A stretch of 64,000 nt of DNA from a virus (IMGVR_UViG_3300042304_001125:1-64000), one strand, 5' to 3'. Shown: positions 51,319 to 58,397, counted from the first letter of the stretch. Made by a program: numbers and translations. The notes: a model not told the origin generated them from the sequence alone.

Positions 51319-52020
51319 TTAGTTTTTTAGGTCAATTAAACCTTCCTGCTCTAATCCATTATATAAAGTATAGAACTCTTCTTTCAATACGTTGATAACT
51401 TTAGTAAGGTACGGAGTTTCAGTACCGGTAATCTCTCGTATATAGATGTATAACGCTTTCTTCTTAAAAATGTCGAGATCGTAACGTTTTTCAAAAAGCG
51501 TTAAAATAGCATCAGCTACCTTCTTATCTGATTCTTTAGGGAAAAGGGCGTCTAGTTTGCTATAAGTACGTTCTATATAGATATCGAAGATTTGACGTAA
51601 TGTAAACGCGTACGGACGTACTTCAGATGTATCTAAATCATAGGTTCCGTTAAAGTCTTCGACAGGAGCTAATGATTTGAGGCGCTTGTAGTTCTTATTA
51701 TTGTAGTTGATTAAGTGCCTTTTCACAATTGTACCGAAGTACGAGTAGGCTTTTGCACCTCTAGTAGGGTCAAACATATGAATCTTCTCCTCTATTAACA
51801 GGGAAATGACCTCGTGTTTTAAATCTTCGAGGTCATCAACGTCGGTGTAGTAGAATCTAAAGGTGTGAATGATGTTTTCTACGAGCTTGTAGAAAGGGTA
51901 GTAGATTTCATCCGTAAAAATCTTCTGTCTGAAGGTTGTATCGGTTGAGTTGTTGTAAGCTACTATTGCATTCTCGGTATCTTGTGTAAAATAGTTTGTA
52001 TTACTCTTCTTTCTTCCCAT
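51319..52020 (-). CDS. gp55: Late sigma factor gp55
   Basis: The protein has 233 residues (T4 gp55 has 185). NYFTQDTENAIVAYNNSTD, RQKIFTDEIYYPFYKLVENIIHTF, FYYTDVDDLEDLKHEVISLLIEEKIHMF and KAYSYFGTIVKRHLINYNNKNYKRLK match T4 gp55 closely. It is a small sigma-70-like protein that directs host RNA polymerase to late promoters. The C-terminal 75 residues (KSDKKVADAILTLFEKRYDLDIFKKKAL) extend beyond the T4 form. It is part of the operon that starts at the TATATTTG promoter at 53318-53311. Confidence 0.93.
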   Translation of the reverse strand: MGRKKSNTNYFTQDTENAIVAYNNSTDTTFRQKIFTDEIYYPFYKLVENIIHTFRFYYTDVDDLEDLKHEVISLLIEEKIHMFDPTRGAKAYSYFGTIVKRHLINYNNKNYKRLKSLAPVEDFNGTYDLDTSEVRPYAFTLRQIFDIYIERTYSKLDALFPKESDKKVADAILTLFEKRYDLDIFKKKALYIYIREITGTETPYLTKVINVLKEEFYTLYNGLEQEGLIDLKN

Positions 52021-52023
52021 AGG

Positions 52024-52293
52024 TTATCTTAGTCTGTAACCATCGAGAGCACTCTGTATTTCTTTTAGGTTTTCAAAGAAGAAACCGACTTCATCATCTG
52101 CACTGAAGTGCCCTTTGTCGTCGATTTCACGTAACCTTTTGTTTGAATCCTCAATAATATTGGAGATATTCTCAACGTATCTTTGTTGATCTTGAACGGT
52201 GTCCTCTAACTTCTCTAGTTTTCTTAGGAGATTCCATGTAGAAAACCCGAGGACTGATGCTAATATAGCTAGAAAAATGGATAGAACCAACAT
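52024..52293 (-). CDS. Small membrane-anchored coiled-coil protein
   Basis: The product has 89 residues: an N-terminal membrane segment (MLVLSIFLAILASVLGFST), then a coiled coil, then DKGHFSADDEVGFFFENLKEIQSAL. The last motif (D.DEVG.FFE.LK.IQ) is a hallmark of a small protein near gp55 in many T4-like marine phages. It lies 3 bases from gp55 and 2 bases from the HD gene. Function unknown. Confidence 0.7.
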   Translation of the reverse strand: MLVLSIFLAILASVLGFSTWNLLRKLEKLEDTVQDQQRYVENISNIIEDSNKRLREIDDKGHFSADDEVGFFFENLKEIQSALDGYRLR

Positions 52294-52295
52294 TT

Positions 52296-53033
52296 TTAGA
52301 TGTTTTTTAATAAATTACTTAAATTTTCTGAAGATTTAACAGTTTTACCGGTAGAGGTACCTGTTTTACTTACGTTTGGAGTGCTTTTACCTCCGTTTCC
52401 TAACCAGCGATCATACTCAATCTTAGAAGCCATGAAGTCAGCCTGGTGTAGGACAAAGACTATATTGGTTTTGAACCTAGAATCTGGGTTATGATTGAAG
52501 AAATACGCCTTATTTGCATCATCGAAGATGCCATCATGGAGTCTGATACCTAAATACTCTTTCTGAGACATGGAAATACCGTATTTCTGAAGGAGATAAA
52601 GGGATCTATCTTGAATAAGCATAAAATCTAGGGAAGTATTAATAGAATACTCCTCTTTTAGCTTGTCTCTCCTCCAATTATCGGTTTGAGGTAGGTAACC
52701 GTCCTGTTCTCCGTCACCGATCTTACCTAGATCATGGTTTAAAGCAGCAAAAACAAGTTCTTCCTCGGTAAAATCAATATTTGCACCGGATACTGCCCAG
52801 AATTTCATAGTACGGAGTGCAAGCTCTACTACTCTATTAACATGCTCTACATATCCTCCCGGAAATGCATTGTGGTACCATGTTTTTGAGGAGGCAGGAG
52901 CAAGAACCATGTGTTCAGCAAGAGATTCGTAAGTAGCTTTAAGCTTTTCCTTACGTTCTCCGGTAATATAATCTTCAACGTATTGAAGATGACGATTCCA
53001 ATTAGCTTCTACTTGTTCGGGTGTGAGCTGCAT
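52296..53033 (-). CDS. HD-domain phosphohydrolase
   Basis: The protein has 245 residues. The HD signature is H64 (GGYVEHVNRVVE), H100-D101 (LNHDLGKIG), RLHDGIFDD around residue 167 and HQADFMASKIEYD. Metal-dependent HD proteins hydrolyse nucleotides or cyclic nucleotides. In a phage this could serve dNTP control or removal of signalling nucleotides; the substrate cannot be read from the sequence. It is in the same operon as gp55. Confidence 0.82.
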   Translation of the reverse strand: MQLTPEQVEANWNRHLQYVEDYITGERKEKLKATYESLAEHMVLAPASSKTWYHNAFPGGYVEHVNRVVELALRTMKFWAVSGANIDFTEEELVFAALNHDLGKIGDGEQDGYLPQTDNWRRDKLKEEYSINTSLDFMLIQDRSLYLLQKYGISMSQKEYLGIRLHDGIFDDANKAYFFNHNPDSRFKTNIVFVLHQADFMASKIEYDRWLGNGGKSTPNVSKTGTSTGKTVKSSENLSNLLKNI

Positions 53034-53035
53034 AG

Positions 53036-53218
53036 TTAAGCTTTAAAGTATTCCTCTTCTCGGTTAATCATAGTTTGCATATCTCGAAGGATCTCTCGAG
53101 CTTTATCTAACTCTACATAAGCTTGATCTCTATTTAGAGTTGCAACACTGTGTTCAATCTTCTTGATTTGTGATTCAAGACGATTAATTTTTTCTTGATA
53201 TAAATTTTTGTTTTTCAT
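53036..53218 (-). CDS. Small coiled-coil protein
   Basis: The product has 60 residues, a single coiled coil (NRLESQIKKIEHSVATLNRDQAY). It is the first gene after the strong early promoter (TATATTTG) and sits 2 bases from the HD gene. Function unknown; the operon leads to gp55. Confidence 0.72.
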   Translation of the reverse strand: MKNKNLYQEKINRLESQIKKIEHSVATLNRDQAYVELDKAREILRDMQTMINREEEYFKA

Positions 53219-53310
53219 AAGTACTTAATAATTATTAATCTTTATATATAATATACTAATATTATCTATATAATATTTTTACTCTCCCCTTTTTTTCCTC
53301 CCCTTCGTTT

Positions 53311-53341
53311 CAAATATACGAAATAAATCAATGCGAAACAA
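53311..53341 (-). promoter_or_regulatory. Strong early promoter of the gp55 operon
   Basis: TTG at 53341-53339, a 20-base spacer, then TATATTTG at 53318-53311, an exact match to the Bacteroidota TAnnTTTG element. It drives the 60-residue gene, the HD gene, the membrane protein and gp55. The leader of about 90 bases is AT-rich, much longer than for other early genes. Confidence 0.75.
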
Positions 53342-53399
53342 CTGTTTTATAAAAAAGTTTTCACACGCGCCGCGCCGCGCACGAAGCCGCCCCGCAAAT

Positions 53400-54029
53400 C
53401 TAGTAATAGAAAGCATCTCCGATCTTCATTTGTGCACCTAACAGTTCAATAACTTCAATAGCACGGTCTAGCGTAACCTCAAAGAATTCACGGGAAGATC
53501 CTTGATCGGTAGTCCGGCGGTGGTTAACTAAATACTCGTGAACGGAATGCTCTAACAGATAATCATTCTCTACCGGGAGTGAATACCGAAGCTTCCATTC
53601 CGAAACAACACCAGCACCGTTAATCTGTTCAACTCTCCGCAAGGGATTAACCGCTTTACCAATCTTGACAAATCCCGGGTAAGCCTCGTTGGTGAGGATG
53701 TAGATATAACTTCCTCTAGAATGATACTGCTTGAACTTATTAAGATCTTGAGTCAGCTTAGCAAATAAGTACTTCCAGGAATGGGTATTGGTTTCAGGCT
53801 CATAAGCCATAGGGACCTCAATACGGTAGTCACAGTTAAGCATATTAGAGACATCGGCAGGATTATGCTGACGAAACTTAAAGCGCATATCGGCGTAGTT
53901 CTGAAACCATTCCTTAGCCTTGGGGTGATAGTCTAGCTCAGAGGTATCTGGGTAGAAATCGTAGATGGTAATGAGAGACTCAGATTCAAGTTCTAAAGCC
54001 TCTTCGAAGGATAGTTTCTTTAAAGACAT
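53400..54029 (-). CDS. T5orf172/GIY-YIG-type protein
   Basis: The protein has 209 residues. YIYILTNEAYPGFVKIGKAVNPLRRVEQIN is the T5orf172 version of the GIY-YIG motif, and LPVENDYLLEHSVHEYL...SREFFEV is its C-terminal half. The N-terminal 85 residues (MSLKKLSFEEALELES) are unique. These proteins may nick DNA or protect it; the role here is unknown. It has no promoter of its own visible and ends in a GC-rich tract. Confidence 0.78.
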   Translation of the reverse strand: MSLKKLSFEEALELESESLITIYDFYPDTSELDYHPKAKEWFQNYADMRFKFRQHNPADVSNMLNCDYRIEVPMAYEPETNTHSWKYLFAKLTQDLNKFKQYHSRGSYIYILTNEAYPGFVKIGKAVNPLRRVEQINGAGVVSEWKLRYSLPVENDYLLEHSVHEYLVNHRRTTDQGSSREFFEVTLDRAIEVIELLGAQMKIGDAFYY

Positions 54030-54032
54030 AAC

Positions 54033-54236
54033 TTACTCTTGATCGTTACCGAAAAATAGATTCCTAGCTAAAATAAAGATAAAGAAGAGTATAGTTATCG
54101 GCCAGATAATAGTCACGATAATACGCTCTAACATAGTGAAACGGTTTTCCTCTTTTCGAGTCTTTGAGACAACAAAATCCCATAGGAAGTTAAAAGTAAC
54201 TCCTACAATGATGTAGTAAATGATCGTACTAAGCAT
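54033..54236 (-). CDS. Small membrane protein (two segments)
   Basis: The product has 67 residues with hydrophobic segments at residues about 3-22 and 38-60, separated by a basic loop (SKTRKEENRFTML). A holin-like role is conceivable but unproven; an early promoter drives it, which argues against a late lysis function. Confidence 0.65.
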   Translation of the reverse strand: MLSTIIYYIIVGVTFNFLWDFVVSKTRKEENRFTMLERIIVTIIWPITILFFIFILARNLFFGNDQE

Positions 54237-54258
54237 AACCTTTATTTTTTATTGATAC

Positions 54259-54290
54259 TTAAAGATAGTAAGTAAATGCTTAAGAAGCAA
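54259..54290 (-). promoter_or_regulatory. Early promoter (TATCTTTAA)
   Basis: TTG at 54290-54288, a 20-base spacer and TATCTTTAA at 54267-54259. The TTG lies in the last codons of the gene upstream. It drives the small membrane protein. Confidence 0.7.
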
Positions 54291-54708
54291 CTTCTACTGC
54301 TAAAATATTATAAATCTTTTGGATTCGTGCACATCTTTCATACTCTTCAATACCCTCATAGTGATCTCTTAACTCCTCCATAGCAAAGGCAATTTCCTGA
54401 GGAGTAAATTTTCTAGCCTCTACTATATGCTCATATCTACTCTCATCGAATCTTTCTAGGTAAGTGAATACTCTATCAAAGTAAGTCTTTCGCACGGTCT
54501 GCTCAATTGATTGATATCTCTCTCCGTATTTTTTACGGTACATCTCATTAATGATAAAGAAGTTCTCAACGCATTTGATCACGGTACCGAAAATGATGTA
54601 CGGATGCTGGGTGTAATCGATCACCGCCTTAGTAAACCCCTCCTTACTAAGGTCATCCTGATCATCGTAATCGAAGATCGATAGAAAGGCAGGTGGTAGA
54701 GCTTTCAC
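54280..54708 (-). CDS. Hypothetical protein
   Basis: The product has 142 residues, helical: MKALPPAFLSIFDYDDQDDLSKEGFT, then YIIFGTVIKCVENFFIINEMYRKKYGERY, ending NILAVEVAS. It overlaps the tagged 127-residue gene by 4 bases. No family recognised. Confidence 0.65.
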   Translation of the reverse strand: MKALPPAFLSIFDYDDQDDLSKEGFTKAVIDYTQHPYIIFGTVIKCVENFFIINEMYRKKYGERYQSIEQTVRKTYFDRVFTYLERFDESRYEHIVEARKFTPQEIAFAMEELRDHYEGIEEYERCARIQKIYNILAVEVAS

Positions 54709-55088
54709 GCTGATAGTTTAGTTGTAACAGCACCGTAGCGGCGAAATACCTCTACCGGGTCCGGGGAGATATTCCAAAGCTTACCTAGTTTCTCTCTTAC
54801 GGCCGGGGTCTGAAGGATTGCTTTGAAGATTTTTTCATCGTAGAAAAATTCTCCCGTAGTCTCGATATACCTAAAGTGTAAATCCGAAGGCTCTTCATAA
54901 GCTATGGTTAAATCCATTTTTAGATCGGGATCGTGGCCTTTTTTGATAACTAGTCTAGGATGAACAAATCTAGCTAAGGCCTCGTACCCTTTCTCAAACT
55001 CCATAGCCGAAGTAGCATCATCAAGGTAAGTTTTACCGTCAAAGATACCGCTTTTAGATTCCGAAAGAAGAGCAGAGATAAGCTTCAT
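54705..55088 (-). CDS. Tagged hypothetical protein with early and late promoters
   Basis: The product has 127 residues. MKLISALLSE-S is the tag with an LSE site. The rest is a folded domain (RFVHPRLVIKKGHDPDLKMDLTIAYEEPSDLHFRYIETTGEF). It is the last tagged gene before the early region and is preceded by both an early promoter and a late-type box. Confidence 0.65.
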   Translation of the reverse strand: MKLISALLSESKSGIFDGKTYLDDATSAMEFEKGYEALARFVHPRLVIKKGHDPDLKMDLTIAYEEPSDLHFRYIETTGEFFYDEKIFKAILQTPAVREKLGKLWNISPDPVEVFRRYGAVTTKLSA

Positions 55089-55097
55089 AGTTTTTTA

Positions 55098-55106
55098 TAT
55101 AAATAG
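55098..55106 (-). promoter_or_regulatory. Late-type promoter box
   Basis: CTATTTATA followed by TAAAAAACT on the coding strand, 9 bases before the tagged 127-residue gene. Confidence 0.5.
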
Positions 55107-55122
55107 GATTCCTCCTATATTA

Positions 55123-55154
55123 TTAAATATATAAAGATATAATTATATAGACAA
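55123..55154 (-). promoter_or_regulatory. Early promoter (TATATTTAA)
   Basis: TTG at 55154-55152, a 20-base spacer and TATATTTAA at 55131-55123, about 34 bases before the tagged 127-residue gene. It is the left half of a divergent pair. Confidence 0.6.
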
Positions 55155-55197
55155 CTACATATATAAAAATTTTTCCGGAAAATTTCCCCGGACATAG

Positions 55198-55229
55198 TTG
55201 GTTTTTCTACCAAAAGTTCTTATATTAAA
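55198..55229 (+). promoter_or_regulatory. Plus-strand early promoter (TATATTAAA)
   Basis: TTG at 55198-55200, a 20-base spacer and TATATTAAA at 55221-55229, facing the plus-strand gene at 55279. It is the right half of the divergent pair; between the halves is an imperfect TCCGG...CCGGA inverted repeat. Confidence 0.65.
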
Positions 55230-55278
55230 ACCGTAGTAAGGGTGCTACAAGTGCTTTGACATATATAAAATATATAAT

Positions 55279-55557
55279 ATGGAAACAATATCATTTCTTT
55301 TAGGTGTAGGTGCTGTTATTACTTCGGTAGTAGTTGCGGTTACGTTTATGAACTATGTGACAATTAAGAGTCTTATCAAAGCAGTAGCTGATTTTGAGAA
55401 AGCTGAACAAAGGTTATACGAATTTAGTAACGAACAGGACAATGCCATAAGGCGGGACCTGGAGGCAGTCTACCGTCATATCGACAGTAGGGTGGATAAA
55501 TGTGAAGAGAGAACAAAAAAGGAGTTGAAGGATCTAGCTTCAACTAAATCTAATTAA
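55279..55557 (+). CDS. Membrane-anchored coiled-coil protein, only clear plus-strand gene
   Basis: The product has 92 residues. A membrane segment (residues 3-24, TISFLLGVGAVITSVVVAVTF) is followed by a coiled coil that contains LEAVYRHIDSRVDKCEERT. The EVYRHIDSR.DK motif is conserved in small proteins of other T4-like marine phages. It is convergent with the minus-strand gene ending at 55786. Function unknown. Confidence 0.75.
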   Translation: METISFLLGVGAVITSVVVAVTFMNYVTIKSLIKAVADFEKAEQRLYEFSNEQDNAIRRDLEAVYRHIDSRVDKCEERTKKELKDLASTKSN

Positions 55558-55754
55558 TTAACCCGTTGAAGCGCTTGTACCCTTGCTTTCTATATATAAA
55601 TATATATTAGTATACCTTAAAATTTGATCAGCGATGCATTACTAGGGTTACCTCTAGCTAACCGTCGAGAAAACCGTATAGTGAAATATACTAGCAGGTT
55701 TATAGCACCTTGCCGTCACCCCGCTCTCACCTTGACCTCCTGACGACATCAGTC

Positions 55755-55780
55755 AAAAAAAAAGAGCCCCTAAGGGCCCT
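55755..55780 (-). terminator. Rho-independent terminator after the 75-residue gene
   Basis: On the minus strand AGGGCCC-TTAG-GGGCTCT (7-bp stem, one G-T wobble) is followed by eight T residues. It ends the transcript of the leftmost gene of the early minus-strand block and faces the plus-strand gene. Confidence 0.85.
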
Positions 55781-55785
55781 CTCTC

Positions 55786-56013
55786 TTAATCCTGTACTGC
55801 CGGGGTATCGATTAGCTCCTGCACCCTGAACCGATGTCCGAACTCTCTCAGCATTTGAGCGGTCCAGTTAGGATGGAACATCGGGATCTTACCATCGGCC
55901 TTCATCTTGTCTAACTCCTGGATGAATGCATTCTGCCAGAGCTGTAGTGATTCTACCAATACACCTTCTAGGACTGCGTCAAGCTGGGCTTTAGGATACT
56001 TTTTCTTGTTCAT
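55786..56013 (-). CDS. Hypothetical early protein
   Basis: The product has 75 residues, mainly helical: MNKKKYPKAQLDAVLEGVLVES, then FHPNWTAQMLREFGHRFRVQEL. It has its own early promoter and terminator. No family recognised. Confidence 0.75.
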   Translation of the reverse strand: MNKKKYPKAQLDAVLEGVLVESLQLWQNAFIQELDKMKADGKIPMFHPNWTAQMLREFGHRFRVQELIDTPAVQD

Positions 56014-56044
56014 GTCTTGCTGTTGTTAGTTGTTATTCTGTTTA

Positions 56045-56076
56045 CTAAAGATATGAAGGATACTCTCAGGTGACAA
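56045..56076 (-). promoter_or_regulatory. Early promoter (TATCTTTAG)
   Basis: TTG at 56076-56074, 20-base spacer, TATCTTTAG at 56053-56045; drives the 75-residue gene. Confidence 0.75.
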
Positions 56077-56083
56077 CTCTATG

Positions 56084-56350
56084 TTACTGCTTCCACACCA
56101 TCATCGTACCGGCGTCATGCCACTCAAAGTACCAGCCCGACTCCTCAACCAGCTTGTTGAGTGAAGGCTTAACACCGAACGTATCAGCCCAAGCCTCAGA
56201 CCAGTAGTTGAATAGGTCCGGGGTGTACTCAGCTGCTACCCAGATACCGTCGATGTGAGTCTTAGCACTGTAGAACTCTGAAGCTGTGCCGCATACCTTC
56301 ACACCCTTTGCTTTGAGTGCTGACATCATTGAGGTGATTTCTTTTACCAT
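56084..56350 (-). CDS. Hypothetical early protein
   Basis: The product has 88 residues: a helical start (MVKEITSMMSALKAKG), then VCGTASEFYSAKTHIDGIWVAAEYTPDLFNYWSEAW and a Trp-rich end (WYFEWHDAGTMMVW). It is driven by its own early promoter with the GGTTATG leader. Function unknown. Confidence 0.78.
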   Translation of the reverse strand: MVKEITSMMSALKAKGVKVCGTASEFYSAKTHIDGIWVAAEYTPDLFNYWSEAWADTFGVKPSLNKLVEESGWYFEWHDAGTMMVWKQ

Positions 56351-56372
56351 AACCGTTGTTGTTTTTATTTAA

Positions 56373-56404
56373 CTAAAGATAAGAAGAAGGCCCCGAAGGG
56401 CCAA
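56373..56404 (-). promoter_or_regulatory. Early promoter (TATCTTTAG)
   Basis: TTG at 56404-56402, 20-base spacer, TATCTTTAG at 56381-56373; the spacer is the terminator hairpin of the gene upstream. Confidence 0.78.
56382..56402 (-). terminator. Terminator overlapping the next promoter
   Basis: On the minus strand GGCCC-TTCG-GGGCC is followed by TTCTTCTT, 9 bases after the stop of the 60-residue gene. It forms most of the spacer of the next promoter. Confidence 0.7.
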
Positions 56405-56411
56405 CTCTTAT

Positions 56412-56594
56412 TTAGGCATTAGCGATTGCTTCATCAGCCTCTTTCAAAGCTTTCTTCATCATCTCGATCTTCTCTTCTTCAGTGTAAGAAGCTACATGAT
56501 CGATCAGGACATTCATAGTGCCTGAGAGGATGCCTACTGCATGAGCGTAAGCATAAGCGACTTCCATTAGCGCTTCTTCTTTGATGTTTGACAT
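56412..56594 (-). CDS. Small early protein, 60 residues
   Basis: The product is helical: MSNIKEEALMEVAYAYAHAVG, then a Glu/Lys-rich second helix. It is driven by the TATATTTAG variant promoter and followed by a terminator. No family recognised. Confidence 0.72.
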   Translation of the reverse strand: MSNIKEEALMEVAYAYAHAVGILSGTMNVLIDHVASYTEEEKIEMMKKALKEADEAIANA

Positions 56595-56619
56595 AACCTT
56601 TATTTGTTTTTAATTATAC

Positions 56620-56651
56620 CTAAATATACGAACTAAACTCTCTAAAGGCAA
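56620..56651 (-). promoter_or_regulatory. Early promoter (TATATTTAG)
   Basis: TTG at 56651-56649, 20-base spacer, TATATTTAG at 56628-56620, before the 60-residue gene. Confidence 0.72.
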
Positions 56652-56741
56652 CTATTGTAACCAGGAAGAGATCCCGAAGGATCCCAACCCAGACAAACAA
56701 CAACCCTGGTGTATATGCGCCCAACCAGGAGGCTAAATATC

Positions 56742-56909
56742 TTAGTCGACGTAATAGGTTATAATATCCCATCCGTCCGAATCCTGTACTGCAGTGAAGT
56801 ACCTAGGACCTTTCTTCCTCTCGATGGAGTAGGACCCTAGCGAACTAGGATCCCACCTCCGTAGCGTCTTAGCAATCTCTTCAGAGACTCTGATCAGCTT
56901 ACTCCTCAT
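56742..56909 (-). CDS. Small early protein, 55 residues
   Basis: The reading frame MRSKLIRVSEEIAKTLRRWDPSS...YSIERKKGPRYFTAV ends DIITYYVD. Its ATG overlaps the stop of the upstream gene as ATGA, so it is probably translated by coupling. Function unknown. Between its stop and the promoter at 56620 is about 90 bases holding a weak GATCC-TTCG-GGATC hairpin. Confidence 0.68.
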   Translation of the reverse strand: MRSKLIRVSEEIAKTLRRWDPSSLGSYSIERKKGPRYFTAVQDSDGWDIITYYVD

Positions 56910-57658
56910 TGACCGAGGTACTGAGCCAATTCTTCAGCACTCTTACCAGTAGTCGTTACATCGATAAAGCGATAAACTGACTCCTCATCATTCTTAAATC
57001 CGGGCTTAACAACTAACAGATTACCATTCTCAAACTTTACAGTCACAGTATCGAAGGAGTAGTAATCACGGCCTCTAGACGTACCATCACGACCCACCAC
57101 CACTTCAGCCCCAGGAGCAAGCTTCTGATACTTCTCAGCAGTATAGCTGAGTACTGACTTCCTATTACGAGTAGATATCATCTCCCATTCAGCAGCAGAA
57201 TTCTTATCAGCCAACTTCTCTTTTAGCGTACGGAAGGTAACCCACCGGCCATTATTATTGATAGTATAACACTCTACTTTATTTTGCTCGATACTAAAGC
57301 CAGCCGTCGACTGAACAATCGTATCAGAAGTAACTTCATATCGATCGTAGAGTAATGCACACTGCCCCTTGACGTGCAGAATATCCACAGTAACGATTAA
57401 TTCAGCATCATTCCAGCCATTAGCATTAACATCTACGTTTTCATTTACCTCCTCCATAGAGAAGCTAAAATCCTTACCTTCGACAAAGCCATTTTCTAAC
57501 AGTAGAGCTTGCTTACGGAGCAAAGAAGCTTTCAGATTCTTATTACTCTTATCCAATCGCTCTTTAAATGCTTCCACTCGCTCTATCTGATCGACAGTCA
57601 ATACTTGGCTTTCAATACCGAGAGTAAGCTGATTGGGATCTTGAATTTCATTCATCAT
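56906..57658 (-). CDS. Hypothetical early protein, 250 residues
   Basis: The protein begins MMNEIQDPNQLTLGIESQVLTVDQIERVEAF and has a long middle with KGQCALLYDRYEVTSDTIVQ and RDYYSFDTVTVKFENGNLLVV, mixed alpha/beta. It starts with the GGTTATG leader and a good early promoter. No recognised domain; size and early timing suggest a host-directed or replication accessory role. Confidence 0.72.
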   Translation of the reverse strand: MMNEIQDPNQLTLGIESQVLTVDQIERVEAFKERLDKSNKNLKASLLRKQALLLENGFVEGKDFSFSMEEVNENVDVNANGWNDAELIVTVDILHVKGQCALLYDRYEVTSDTIVQSTAGFSIEQNKVECYTINNNGRWVTFRTLKEKLADKNSAAEWEMISTRNRKSVLSYTAEKYQKLAPGAEVVVGRDGTSRGRDYYSFDTVTVKFENGNLLVVKPGFKNDEESVYRFIDVTTTGKSAEELAQYLGQ

Positions 57659-57683
57659 AACCGTTGTTTGTTTTTAATTATAC

Positions 57684-57715
57684 CTAAAGATACGAACTAT
57701 ACTCTTAGGAGGCAA
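57684..57715 (-). promoter_or_regulatory. Early promoter (TATCTTTAG)
   Basis: TTG at 57715-57713, 20-base spacer, TATCTTTAG at 57692-57684, before the 250-residue gene. Confidence 0.78.
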
Positions 57716-58192
57716 CTATTTTTCTAAAAGTGCTCCGTAGATTTGAGCATCGATGAAGTTGATGATATCTGCTCTATCAAATCCTTCTTCCTGCAAATCA
57801 AAAGCCAAACTCTTAACCACAGATTTCAAAATCGCAACATCAGCAATTCGAACCAATCCATCCATTCGTTCATATGTGTCATCTACACCATTGAACCCTT
57901 TTAACTCAATGATATAGCGTGGGTAATTATAACCCTGTGTATCTACTAGAAACGTTCTACCTTCACTTTCAAATAAGTAAAACTGTTGGTCACCATCTAG
58001 GACTTCAATATCCATTAGATCTGCATACCAATCTATTTGGAGAATAGGAAAAGATAAAATTGTATCTTTTATTTCACCATCCAACTCACACCACTCAGTT
58101 TCATTTGTTTTATACAAATAATTTTCTTTGCGGCTGTAGTCTAGATTAACCAATTTCTTGTAAATTCCTTCATTCAATTCTTTTACTTTCAT
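57716..58192 (-). CDS. Hypothetical early protein, 158 residues
   Basis: The product starts MKVKELNEGIYKKLVNLDYSRKENYLYKT and has an acidic beta-rich centre (IEVLDGDQQFYLFESEGRTFLVDTQG), with a helical end (FDRADIINFIDAQIYG). It has its own early promoter. Function unknown. Confidence 0.72.
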   Translation of the reverse strand: MKVKELNEGIYKKLVNLDYSRKENYLYKTNETEWCELDGEIKDTILSFPILQIDWYADLMDIEVLDGDQQFYLFESEGRTFLVDTQGYNYPRYIIELKGFNGVDDTYERMDGLVRIADVAILKSVVKSLAFDLQEEGFDRADIINFIDAQIYGALLEK

Positions 58193-58214
58193 AACCGTTG
58201 TTGTTTTTATTTAT

Positions 58215-58246
58215 CTAAAGATAGTAACTAGACTAATACCAACCAA
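58215..58246 (-). promoter_or_regulatory. Early promoter (TATCTTTAG)
   Basis: TTG at 58246-58244, 20-base spacer, TATCTTTAG at 58223-58215. The 50-base block at 58201-58250 recurs at 58691-58740 with one difference. Confidence 0.78.
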
Positions 58247-58372
58247 CTATTTTCCAGAACTAAATTCCTCCGTTAGAGCTATTTTCAAAACTCCATTAGC
58301 TTTATTTGCTTCACCTTTATCTAAAAGCGAAATAGCTATCTGCATTACTACAATCAAATCATTCTTTTTCAT
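58247..58372 (-). CDS. Small early protein, 41 residues
   Basis: The reading frame MKKNDLIVVMQIAISLLDKGEANKANGVLKIALTEEF is preceded by an AAAGGTTATG leader like its neighbours. It is one short helical hairpin. It abuts the TTG of the next promoter. Function unknown. Confidence 0.62.
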   Translation of the reverse strand: MKKNDLIVVMQIAISLLDKGEANKANGVLKIALTEEFSSGK

Positions 58373-58397
58373 AACCTTTATTTATTTCTTATTATAC

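Noticed and set aside
54033-54236. Holin identity for the 67-residue membrane protein
   Set aside because: It has an early promoter and no neighbouring lysis genes, so only a membrane protein is claimed.
1956-55106. TATAAATA on the plus strand as rightward T4 late promoters
   Set aside because: All late genes here are on the minus strand; the boxes stand just before minus-strand starts, so the reverse reading CTATTTATA was used.
55600-55757. A 31-codon frame on the minus strand
   Set aside because: It lies downstream of a terminator and has no leader, promoter or recognisable composition.
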